From: JALYJZ01 sp964476895
Lineage (GTDB): Bacteria; Patescibacteriota; SICC01
Reading direction: 5' to 3'
DNA length: 15,515 nucleotides
Assembly (NCBI GenBank): GCA_964476895.1
Contig: CAYZCS010000019.1
Coordinates: forward strand, 1 to 15,515
Shown: piece by piece, positions 6,311 through 13,146 of the stretch
Layout: every line of letters starts with the position of its first letter
How positions within the stretch are numbered: the first letter of the stretch is position 1
The notes under the pieces: generated by a model
The model's database searches: none
Told to the model about the DNA's origin: nothing
Seen by the model: the letters and a program-made list of their open reading frames with translations, nothing else
Position numbers and translations under genes: made by a program

Positions 6311-6416
6311 ATTTAGCGGGCACTCTTCAAAGGCAGAACAGTAGCAGGGAGTGGAATCAGTACGTAGTGAACAAAGTGTGGAATAATAAGTTCGAAACCA
6401 AAAAGAGGATCCCAGC

Positions 6417-8297
6417 TTGTCGCGACCACAAAACACAGAAGTCGACGCATACGTCTTTATCAAGAACAACCTCAAGACTTTAGGCTGGGATATTCGCAAC
6501 CCCGCTAGAGTTGCTAGTGGTCGGGTTTATACACAGAACGAGGTATTTGCACACGAAGTGCTCAAGCGATTCTTGGGCTTAGACAAACCCGAGAATGTAG
6601 TTAAGATCTCGGATACGATTTTCTGGGTCATCGAGTCTAAGAGGGATCATAAGCAACTTGATCAAGCCGTCCAAGAAGCTGAGGATTATGCCAGAAAGAT
6701 AAATGACAGTGATAGCATTCAAGCGCTCTTTGTGTCTGGGGTGGCTGGCAATGAACTAGATAGCTACCTGATCAAAACCCGATACCTAGAAAGCGGGAAG
6801 TTTAAAACGGTTCAGATCAATGGCAAGGAAGCGACCTCACTTCTTTCGCCAGAGATTGTGCAGACTGTTCTTGAAGGCGGGCCTGAGATTAAGGACGTAC
6901 CGATTGATGAGCAACTCTTTCTTACAAAGGCTGAGAAGATTAACCAAATCCTGCATCTAGGCGCAATCAATAAAAATCTAAGAGCTCGAGTTATGGCGGC
7001 GGTACTGCTCGCGATGATTGATGATACTCCACCAAATATTGATGCTCCTCCGTCAGTGCTTATTGGCGATATTAATAGTCGTGTCCGTCGCGTGTTGAGT
7101 AACCATAACAAGGGTGAATTTTTCCGCTATATCGAGCTGGCTCTACCGGCTACGGAAGATAATCATACAAAGTTTAAAAATGCCATCGTGCAGACCATCC
7201 AAGAGCTGAACAATCTCAATATCCGTTCTGCCATGAACTCAGGCGCAGATGTATTGGGTAAGTTTTATGAAGTGTTTCTTAAATATGGGAATGGGGCTAA
7301 GGAGATTGGCATTGTTCTTACCCCGAGACACATTACTCAATTCGCTGTGGATGTCTTGAATATCACAGATCGAGATGTTGTTTTTGATCCAACTTGCGGA
7401 ACTGGGGGCTTCTTAGTTGCAGCATTCGATCACGTGCGTCGCAATTCTACGGAAGTACAAGTAAATCGATTTAAGAATCATAACTTGTTCGGTGTTGATC
7501 AAGAGACTGATGTCGTAGCGCTTGCCATAGTTAACATGATTTTCCGCGGCGACGGAAAGAACAACATCGTCGAAGGGAACTGCTTTAGTAAGAATCTAAA
7601 AGCTAAAACGGTTAGCGGTGCTCCGTCTGCCAAGTATGTTACTAAGCCAGCTGATCCAGAGGGTAAACCGGTTACTAGGGTGCTTATGAATCCACCCTTC
7701 GCGCTCAAGGCTAGTGATGAAAAAGAATACAGGTTTGTAGATCATGCCTTAAATCAGATGACAGATGGGGGTGTGTTGTTTTCGGTGCTTCCGTACTCTT
7801 CTATGGTACGACCGGCAGGTTATCAGCGCTGGAGGGATAGTAGCCTTCTTAAAAACAACACTTTGCTTTCCGTTATCACTTTTCCCGAAGATCTGTTTTA
7901 CCCTGTGGGCGTTCACACTGTTGGGGTCTTTATTAAGAAGGGCATTCCTCATTCAAAAGACGATAATGTTTTATGGATACGAGCGACCCATGATGGTCTC
8001 GTAAAGAGCAAAGGCAAGAGGCTGCCGAGTGATAGGGTGAAAAATGACTACGAAGTTATTCGCAATGATGTTCAGGCTTTCTTATTTAACACGAAGCATC
8101 GCATCGAAAATATACAGATGTTCCAGAAGGTTTGTCCGGTCGACTTTAACGATCCCTTACTGGAGCTTGTCCCTGAAAACTATCTCGACCAAGACCCGCC
8201 ATCAGAAAGTGAAATCACATCAGGGATCGAACAAGTTGTTAGAAATTCGGTAGCGTTTCTTATCGAATCTCATCGGGAAGATGAAGCTGGCAAATAA
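6417..8297 (+). CDS. BcgI-like restriction-modification subunit: nuclease fused to N6-adenine DNA methyltransferase
   Basis: 626 residues. Residues about 35-95 carry a PD-(D/E)XK-type nuclease signature: Asp66 in 'KISDTIFW', Glu73-x-Lys75 in 'VIESKRD', then a 'QAVQEAEDYA' helix. Residues about 270-520 are an HsdM-type adenine methyltransferase with SAM motif I 'FDPTCGTGGFL' (323-333) and catalytic 'NPPF' (425-428). There is no helicase domain. This layout and length match the A subunit of BcgI-type (type IIB) enzymes as I recall them. The start is TTG 6417: the upstream frame closes with TAA at 6387-6389, and AGAGGA (6404-6409) is a well-placed ribosome binding site. Its last 17 nt overlap the specificity gene. 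It is AT-rich, unlike the flanks. A free-standing methylase with an inactive nuclease part is the main alternative. Confidence 0.9.
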   Translation: MSRPQNTEVDAYVFIKNNLKTLGWDIRNPARVASGRVYTQNEVFAHEVLKRFLGLDKPENVVKISDTIFWVIESKRDHKQLDQAVQEAEDYARKINDSDSIQALFVSGVAGNELDSYLIKTRYLESGKFKTVQINGKEATSLLSPEIVQTVLEGGPEIKDVPIDEQLFLTKAEKINQILHLGAINKNLRARVMAAVLLAMIDDTPPNIDAPPSVLIGDINSRVRRVLSNHNKGEFFRYIELALPATEDNHTKFKNAIVQTIQELNNLNIRSAMNSGADVLGKFYEVFLKYGNGAKEIGIVLTPRHITQFAVDVLNITDRDVVFDPTCGTGGFLVAAFDHVRRNSTEVQVNRFKNHNLFGVDQETDVVALAIVNMIFRGDGKNNIVEGNCFSKNLKAKTVSGAPSAKYVTKPADPEGKPVTRVLMNPPFALKASDEKEYRFVDHALNQMTDGGVLFSVLPYSSMVRPAGYQRWRDSSLLKNNTLLSVITFPEDLFYPVGVHTVGVFIKKGIPHSKDDNVLWIRATHDGLVKSKGKRLPSDRVKNDYEVIRNDVQAFLFNTKHRIENIQMFQKVCPVDFNDPLLELVPENYLDQDPPSESEITSGIEQVVRNSVAFLIESHREDEAGK

Positions 8298-9258
8298 GAC
8301 AATTAGTGCCCTCTTTGTTGTTAAGTCTGGTGATTTCCATGCCGTTAAGGAGCTAGATCCAGGTAATGTTCCTTTGATTTCATGTGGAGATACAGATAAT
8401 GGCTACATAGGCAATTACGACATCCCATCTGACAAGCAATATCGCAATACATTAACAGTCGCATACAACGGACAACCGCTAACAACGAAATACCACCCCT
8501 ATACCTTCGGGGCAAAAGATGATGTGGGTGTTTTATTGCCGAGAGAAGAGATGACTGAAACTACTCTGTTATACATTGCGGGACAGCTAAACAAAAGTAA
8601 GTGGCGCTATAGCTATGGCCGTAAGTGTTTCAGAGAGAAGCTGAAACGTTTTGAGGTTCACGTACCCGTTCTGAAAGATGGATCTATAGACCAGGAAACC
8701 ATCCGGATGCTCTATCCCGACAAACTGGTTTCTGCGCTTCCGCCGCAACAACGATCGAGAAAAACCAGAATCCCAGAGCTTCAATGGCAAGAGGTGGGTA
8801 TTACTACTCTATTCGATATAAAACGGGGCGATTTTCATTCAATCGCCGCCTTGGATCCAGGAGAGTTTCAAACTGTGTCTCGTGTTACAGCCCGTAATGG
8901 CGTAATAGGAAACTATGATAAACCTGAGGGCGCCACTGTCTATAAAAAAGGCACAATAACGGTCTCTACTGTGGGTGGAGATGCATTTGTTCAGATGCAA
9001 GACTTCATTGCCACTGATAATGTTCTTATCTGCATTCCGAAGAAGAAGCTTAGATTGACAACTCTTTTCTTTATTGCTAACGCACTTAATAATCAAAAAT
9101 GGCGCTACTCGTACGGTAGACAACCATATAAGACCAAATTTGATCTGTCGTCGATTTCCTTGCCTCTTCGTGGACGCGGCTTGGATGAGGATGCAATGGA
9201 AACGTTAGTAACCAATACCAGTTACTGGCCAGTTATCAAAAAAGCTCTGAAGGTTTAG
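8281..9258 (+). CDS. Specificity subunit with two target-recognition domains (HsdS/BcgI-B type)
   Basis: 325 residues, close to the length I recall for the BcgI B subunit. It contains two clear halves, about 10-130 and 176-297. Shared landmarks are 'KSGDFHAVKELDPG' versus 'KRGDFHSIAALDPG', 'GYIGNYD' versus 'GVIGNYD', and the identical 'KWRYSYGR' near 107-114 and 273-280. Each half should be one target-recognition domain reading half of a bipartite DNA site. The halves differ strongly between these landmarks, so the two half-sites probably differ. ATG 8281 lies inside the end of the nuclease-methyltransferase gene (17-nt overlap) with GGGAAG just before it, so translation is likely coupled. 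No HsdR-like gene follows, supporting a type IIB/IIG rather than type I system. Confidence 0.88.
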   Translation: MKLANKTISALFVVKSGDFHAVKELDPGNVPLISCGDTDNGYIGNYDIPSDKQYRNTLTVAYNGQPLTTKYHPYTFGAKDDVGVLLPREEMTETTLLYIAGQLNKSKWRYSYGRKCFREKLKRFEVHVPVLKDGSIDQETIRMLYPDKLVSALPPQQRSRKTRIPELQWQEVGITTLFDIKRGDFHSIAALDPGEFQTVSRVTARNGVIGNYDKPEGATVYKKGTITVSTVGGDAFVQMQDFIATDNVLICIPKKKLRLTTLFFIANALNNQKWRYSYGRQPYKTKFDLSSISLPLRGRGLDEDAMETLVTNTSYWPVIKKALKV

Positions 9259-9367
9259 TTGCGCGTTCGTTTATTAACGATCTCTCTCAGTCGATATGGG
9301 CCTTCGGTTGGATCCAAGGCAATACTTATTGTCGGCGAAGGGTTCTCTAATAAAGCTCTTGCTTATG

Positions 9368-9373
9368 TAAACT
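9368..9373 (+). promoter_or_regulatory. Candidate -10 element for the RecB/Cas4-like nuclease gene
   Basis: TAAACT within TGTAAACTGAA lies 15 nt before ATG 9389. The same 11-nt string occurs before the P-type ATPase at 14912-14922. No clear -35 is present. A ribosome-binding-like AGAGAG (9379-9384) follows. Confidence 0.35.
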
Positions 9374-9388
9374 GAAATAGAGAGTTTT

Positions 9389-10192
9389 ATGTCCTCCTAC
9401 TACAACCCCCGCCGCACCCGTAACCTCTTCGTCCCGGATGCCACCACGCCCTTCCGGCTCAGCCGGAGCAAGATCGACCTGTTCCTGGAGTGCCCGCGCT
9501 GCTTCTACCTGGACCGCCGCCTCGGCGTCGGCCGGCCGCCGGGCTACCCGTTCAACCTGAACAGCGCCGTCGACGCCCTGCTTAAGAAGGAATTCGACGT
9601 GCACCGCGCCAACGGCACCGTGCACCCGCTCACCGAATCGTTCGGGCTCGACCTGGTCCCGCTTAAGCACACCTCCATGGACGCCTGGCGCGACAGCCTC
9701 CGCCGCGGCATCACCTACGCCGTGCCCGGCACCAACCTGGTGGTCACCGGCGGGGTGGACGACGTCTGGGTGGATCCGAAGACGGACGAGCTCGTGATCG
9801 TCGACTACAAGGCGACCAGCAAGGACGGCGAGGTGAGCCTCGACGCGCCGTGGCAGATCGGCTACAAGCGTCAGATGGAGATCTACCAGTGGCTGTTCCG
9901 CCGGAACGACTTTAAGGTCTCGGACACCGGCTACTTCGTATACTGCAACGGCCGGACCGACGGCCCGGCGTTCGATGCCAAGCTCGAATTCGACATCAAG
10001 CTGATCCCGTACACGGGCAGCGACGATTGGGTCGAGGGCGCCGTGCAGCAGGCCTACGAGACGCTCTGCGCCAGCGCGATTCCCGCGGCGGGGGACGAAT
10101 GCGACTACTGCGCCTACACCGCGGAGGTCGAAAAGGCGGACGCGGAATCCCCAAGGGCTGACGCGGAGCAGCGCCTCGGCGGCGTGTCCTAG
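9389..10192 (+). CDS. PD-(D/E)XK nuclease-family protein, RecB/Cas4-like, with conserved cysteines
   Basis: 267 residues. 'LSRSKIDLFLECPRCFYLDRR' near 24-44 is the usual entry motif of RecB/AddB/Cas4-type nucleases. 'GGVDDVWV' (121-128, catalytic Asp124 or 125), 'IVDYKATSK' (137-145, Asp139-x-Lys141) and 'YKRQMEIYQW' (159-168) complete the active site. Cys35 and Cys38 near the N-terminus plus Cys227, Cys238 and Cys241 near the C-terminus could hold an iron-sulfur cluster or zinc, as in Cas4 and AddB. No cas genes or CRISPR array are nearby, so a DNA-repair or processing role is as likely as a Cas4 role. GC-rich sequence resumes here, so it belongs to the host backbone rather than to the AT-rich block. 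The C-terminal 25 residues are charged and probably disordered. Confidence 0.88.
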   Translation: MSSYYNPRRTRNLFVPDATTPFRLSRSKIDLFLECPRCFYLDRRLGVGRPPGYPFNLNSAVDALLKKEFDVHRANGTVHPLTESFGLDLVPLKHTSMDAWRDSLRRGITYAVPGTNLVVTGGVDDVWVDPKTDELVIVDYKATSKDGEVSLDAPWQIGYKRQMEIYQWLFRRNDFKVSDTGYFVYCNGRTDGPAFDAKLEFDIKLIPYTGSDDWVEGAVQQAYETLCASAIPAAGDECDYCAYTAEVEKADAESPRADAEQRLGGVS

Positions 10193-10203
10193 GGACCCTT
10201 TTT
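10186..10203 (+). terminator. Weak terminator-like element at the nuclease stop codon
   Basis: GTCC-TAG-GGAC (10186-10196) is followed by CCC and five T. The stem is only 4 bp, so efficient termination is doubtful, but it is the only hairpin plus T-run at this gene's end. Confidence 0.25.
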
Positions 10204-10219
10204 GCGGATATGTCACGAA

Positions 10220-10274
10220 CTTCACCTTAAGTTCAACTTAGGTTCGACTTAAGTTCGACTTAAGTTTAACTTCG
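10220..10274 (+). repeat. Five direct repeats with an 11-bp period upstream of the surface-gene cluster
   Basis: Units start at 10220, 10231, 10242, 10253 and 10264: CTTCACCTTAA, GTTCAACTTAG, GTTCGACTTAA, GTTCGACTTAA, GTTTAACTTCG. The 11-bp period equals about one helical turn, so proteins would line up on one face. OmpR/PhoB-type response regulators bind head-to-tail 11-bp repeats, and actinobacterial PHO boxes use GTTCA-type units. The array ends 77 bp upstream of the -35 at 10351. A regulator-binding role is inference. Each unit pair also forms CTTAAG palindromes. Confidence 0.8.
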
Positions 10275-10350
10275 CGGAAGTAACCCAAGGGGGATAGGGA
10301 AGAGCCCGCCCCACGCCCCACGTGCCACACGCCATCACGCCCGGCGAGCA

Positions 10351-10379
10351 TTGACAATGGGCGCAAAAACCCTTACAAT
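10351..10379 (+). promoter_or_regulatory. Strong sigma70-like promoter for the single-pass membrane protein gene
   Basis: TTGACA (10351-10356), a 17-bp spacer and TACAAT (10374-10379) are almost the consensus. Transcription would start near 10386, about 7 nt before ATG 10393. The array of 11-bp repeats lies just upstream. Confidence 0.85.
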
Positions 10380-10392
10380 TAAGCAATTTTTC

Positions 10393-11148
10393 ATGATACA
10401 CCTTCTCGACACATTGGTCGGCAACGCACGCCGGGCGCTCCACCGGCCGCACCGGCACCTGGCCCGGCGCTTGGACTGGTATGCCCGTTGGCACGACCAT
10501 CCGGCCAGTAATCATTCGCACGGGACCATCGCGGTCGGGTTCATGCTCGTGGCCGGAACACTGCTGACCCAAGTCACGACCAACCTGCGCTCCGAGATCG
10601 TCCCCGCCACGCCGACGGTCGAGCGGCCGTCCGCCCCGGCCGGCCAGGAGCGCCCTGAGCCGGTTCGTCGGCCATGCGGCGAGCGCACGATTGTCACCGA
10701 TACGATCGGCACCGAACGAAGTCCGATCCGATTCAAGGACCCGGTCCGGCATGACCGGTGGGTGCTGACGCTCAGCCTGGTCCGCCCGGCGGCGCGAGCC
10801 GACCAGGCCCCGGATCCGCGCTCGGTGTCGGTGCGCTCCCGCGACGGCCAAATCGATTGTGCGGACGCCCGGCAGGTGCCCGCGACGCCGGTGGTAGCCG
10901 TGGATCTGTCCGGAATGCGGATCGATCCCGACTGTACCCGCTGCAACCTGGACGGCGTCCGGACCCGGTACGGCAGCGCCACTCTGGAAGGGCAGGACAC
11001 GCTCGTCGTCGCCACGGGCAACGGACAGACATACGGGCAGTGGACCCTCCGGGGAATCCGGGTGCACAAGGTGGTGCCTACCGACGATCCGGCATATGAG
11101 CTGGGCGCGGAGGATTGGGTCGTGCTCACCCTGGTCAGCACGGGGTAG
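10393..11148 (+). CDS. Single-pass membrane protein of unknown function
   Basis: 251 residues from ATG 10393. The frame also opens at a TTG at 10351, but that TTG is the -35 box, so 10393 is chosen. The N-terminal 43 residues are basic and His/Arg-rich, followed by one membrane helix at about 44-61 ('GTIAVGFMLVAGTLLTQV'). The remaining ~190 residues should face outward. They begin with a Pro-rich linker and end in a beta-rich domain with Cys at 95, 156, 181 and 184, the last two as CTRC. I do not recognise the family. It is the first gene after the 11-bp repeat array and is followed 78 bp later by the WxL-like gene, which has its own promoter. A role at the cell surface together with the following genes is inference. 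Confidence 0.7.
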   Translation: MIHLLDTLVGNARRALHRPHRHLARRLDWYARWHDHPASNHSHGTIAVGFMLVAGTLLTQVTTNLRSEIVPATPTVERPSAPAGQERPEPVRRPCGERTIVTDTIGTERSPIRFKDPVRHDRWVLTLSLVRPAARADQAPDPRSVSVRSRDGQIDCADARQVPATPVVAVDLSGMRIDPDCTRCNLDGVRTRYGSATLEGQDTLVVATGNGQTYGQWTLRGIRVHKVVPTDDPAYELGAEDWVVLTLVSTG

Positions 11149-11169
11149 CCGTTATCCGCGCGTAAGGGG

Positions 11170-11198
11170 TTGCATTTTTCGCCAAACCGTGCTATATT
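11170..11198 (+). promoter_or_regulatory. Promoter of the first WxL-like gene
   Basis: TTGCAT (11170-11175), a 17-bp spacer and TATATT (11193-11198). A leader of about 20 nt follows, containing AAAGGAAAG just before ATG 11227. This gene thus has both a good promoter and a ribosome binding site, suggesting high expression. Confidence 0.8.
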
Positions 11199-11226
11199 CG
11201 TTTAATTTCCTCTCCAAAGGAAAGCA

Positions 11227-11961
11227 ATGAGTATCACCAAAAACACCAAGATCATGAGCATTTTTCGCAAGCACCCGCTGCGCACCGGTATCCGGCTGGC
11301 AGTGGCCGGAACGTTAGTCGCGGGGTCCTTCTTCGGGGCGGCCCAGGCCGCTGATACCTCCGACTTCACCCAGACGATCAGCGCCGGCACGCTCACCACG
11401 GACATCCGCGACTCGAGCCGCAATGCGGTCGCCAGCCCGGCGGTTGCCTTTTCCGCGGTAACGTTCTCGTTCGACTGCCAGGCGGGCGGCAGTGCCTCGA
11501 CCGGCACCTTCGGTACGAGCGACGAGCGGCTCTACGTCGACAACCCGGATGCGGCCGACGGTGGCTGGACGCTTGCCGTAGCGGCTACTTCCGGAGCCTC
11601 GGCTACCTGGAGCGATGGCGGTACGAACACCTACGACTTCAATGACCCGAGCGGCAGCACTGCCGGGTGCGACGACGGCGCCGACGGCGACTCCGTGGCC
11701 GGCCAGCTGACGCTTGACCCGACCGCCGGATCGATCACGACGGATTATTCCGGAAGCGACACCACCGGCATCACGCTGGGGAGCTCGACCGCCTTCAACG
11801 AAGGCACGACGGACAGCGTTACGCTGATCAACGCCGGTGCCAGCTCGGCCGACATCTGGCGCGGGTACCTGACCGGCGTAAGTGCCTCGCAGACGATTCC
11901 CGCCGAACAAGCCGCCGCAGGTTACACGCTGAACATGACCCTGACGGCTACGGCCAGCTAG
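11227..11961 (+). CDS. Secreted WxL-like domain surface protein
   Basis: 244 residues. A basic N-terminus and hydrophobic segment (about 20-40) end in AQA, so signal peptidase cleavage after about residue 41 is likely. The mature protein is beta-rich, very poor in Lys and rich in Thr, Ser, Gly and Asp. 'GGWTLAVAA' (112-120) has the Trp-x-Leu motif of WxL domains, and the end 'AAGYTLNMTLTATA' resembles their last strands. Cys84 and Cys148 may form a disulfide. Its ~185-residue core is a clear paralogue of the C-terminal domain of the gene at 13147-14883. In Firmicutes, WxL domains bind peptidoglycan and pair with a DUF916-type protein, and such a protein is encoded next. WxL membership rests on motif and context, not on a profile search. 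Confidence 0.8.
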   Translation: MSITKNTKIMSIFRKHPLRTGIRLAVAGTLVAGSFFGAAQAADTSDFTQTISAGTLTTDIRDSSRNAVASPAVAFSAVTFSFDCQAGGSASTGTFGTSDERLYVDNPDAADGGWTLAVAATSGASATWSDGGTNTYDFNDPSGSTAGCDDGADGDSVAGQLTLDPTAGSITTDYSGSDTTGITLGSSTAFNEGTTDSVTLINAGASSADIWRGYLTGVSASQTIPAEQAAAGYTLNMTLTATAS

Positions 11962-11978
11962 ACCTAAGCAGCGGACTA

Positions 11979-12007
11979 TTGCCTCGGCCCCGGCGGTTAG
12001 ATACGCT
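11979..12007 (+). promoter_or_regulatory. Promoter of the DUF916-like / WxL-like gene pair
   Basis: TTGCCT (11979-11984), a 17-bp spacer and TACGCT (12002-12007). Only 12 nt separate the -10 from ATG 12020, so the leader is at most about 6 nt. No ribosome binding site is seen. Confidence 0.7.
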
Positions 12008-12019
12008 GGGGCTGATTTT

Positions 12020-13144
12020 ATGAAAACAAAACGCAAACTGCGCAAGGTCGTAGCAGGTGCGCTTGCCGTAGCCTTGCTGGTTCCCAGTACGGCACTGGGC
12101 ATCGAATATGGCGGTATCGGCGGCCGGCCGGCCAACCCTAATCCGGACGTGCCGCGTTCGGATTCCATCTTCATCCACACGATCGAGGCCGGCGAGAGCA
12201 AGCGGGACGCCATCAGGGTCATCAACAACACGGACGGACGGAAGACCCTGGAGATCTATGCGGTGGATTCGGTGGTCGCCAGCGGCGGCGCGCTTTCCTG
12301 CGCACAGCAAGGTGACGACAAAGAGGAGGTCGGGGAGTGGATCCGGCTTTCGCGCAGTGAAGTGGCGCTCGGTCCCGCATCCAGCGGGGACGTCCCGTTC
12401 ACGATCGAGGTGCCCGACCAGGTGAGCCCGGGCGAGCATAACGGTTGCCTCGTAGTGCAGGAAAAGGGCCAGGAACCTGAGCGGAAGGCCGGCGGCATCG
12501 CCCTGACGACCCGGACGGGGATCCGGGTGGCGATCACGGTACCCGGCGACATCGAGCGGGAACTGGCTTTTACCGGCTATGAGGTGATCAAGCGCGAGGA
12601 CCGGGATGGCTACATCCTGCGTACCAAGCTCCGCAACAGCGGCAACGTTTCGATCGACGCCGACATCAAGGCGGTTACGCGGTATCCGTTCTGGCTCGCT
12701 TACGACCGGAACGGCGGTGAGTTCTCGGTGCTGCCGTTCACCGAGGCGGAGTATAACTTCGAGCTCGAGAAGCCGTTCTGGGGACTGTTCTACCGCTCGA
12801 AGCCGAGCCTGACGTACGACGCCGACCCGGGCGATACGGTCGACGAACGGAAGCTACAGGGCCCGGCGGTCTGGTTCTGGGTCTGGCCGCATCCGGGCGC
12901 GGCGGCGATCGAGCTGCTGTTCCTGATCGGACTGGTGTTCGGCATCCGCTGGTACCGCCGGTACCGGAGCGAGGAGGCGGAGGTGGCGAGCTGGGTCAAG
13001 CATCGCGTCAAGAAGGGCGACACGCTTCGGTCCATCGCCAAGGCACGCGGCACCTCGGTCCGGTTGCTGGCAAAGGCGAACCAGGTGACCGGGGCGTACC
13101 GTCCGAAACCGGGAACCTCGCTAAAAGTCCCGAAGAGGAAGTAG
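12020..13144 (+). CDS. DUF916-like (WxL-interacting-type) membrane protein with C-terminal LysM
   Basis: 374 residues. A signal peptide is at about 1-27 (KRKLRK, hydrophobic core, STALG). Residues about 28-280 form two beta-sandwich-like regions. 'SIFIHTIEAGESKRDAIRVINN' (49-70), 'WIRLSRSEVALGPASSGDVPFTIEVP' and 'PGEHNGCLVV' fit DUF916/WxLIP-type proteins, which bind WxL partners and peptidoglycan in Firmicutes. Cys94 and Cys143 could pair. One membrane helix is at about 292-310, followed by RWYRRYR, which predicts the C-terminus inside. Residues 326-372 are a LysM domain ('HRVKKGDTLRSIAKARGTS...LLAKANQ'). A peptidoglycan-binding LysM on the predicted cytoplasmic side is odd. The stop is 2 nt before the next gene's ATG, so the two are one operon. 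Confidence 0.85.
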   Translation: MKTKRKLRKVVAGALAVALLVPSTALGIEYGGIGGRPANPNPDVPRSDSIFIHTIEAGESKRDAIRVINNTDGRKTLEIYAVDSVVASGGALSCAQQGDDKEEVGEWIRLSRSEVALGPASSGDVPFTIEVPDQVSPGEHNGCLVVQEKGQEPERKAGGIALTTRTGIRVAITVPGDIERELAFTGYEVIKREDRDGYILRTKLRNSGNVSIDADIKAVTRYPFWLAYDRNGGEFSVLPFTEAEYNFELEKPFWGLFYRSKPSLTYDADPGDTVDERKLQGPAVWFWVWPHPGAAAIELLFLIGLVFGIRWYRRYRSEEAEVASWVKHRVKKGDTLRSIAKARGTSVRLLAKANQVTGAYRPKPGTSLKVPKRK

Positions 13145-13146
13145 CC

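Noticed and set aside
6359..6387. Possible promoter before the methyltransferase (TGG-AATAAT at 6379-6387)
   Set aside because: An extended -10-like string is present, but there is no usable -35 and the region is AT-rich, so chance matches are expected.
6070..6483. Plus-strand open frame of 137 codons
   Set aside because: It runs through the decayed yciI/msrA remnant and into the start of the methyltransferase gene in another frame. No ribosome binding site or coherent product; the sequence similarity is to msrA read out of frame.
9308..9317. Perfect 10-bp palindrome TTGGATCCAA in the intergenic region before the RecB/Cas4-like gene
   Set aside because: Too short and isolated to distinguish from chance; it has no T-tract and no clear position relative to a promoter.
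10220..10274. Short repeats considered as a CRISPR array
   Set aside because: The units are 11 bp and directly adjacent, with no unique spacers between them, and no cas operon is present.
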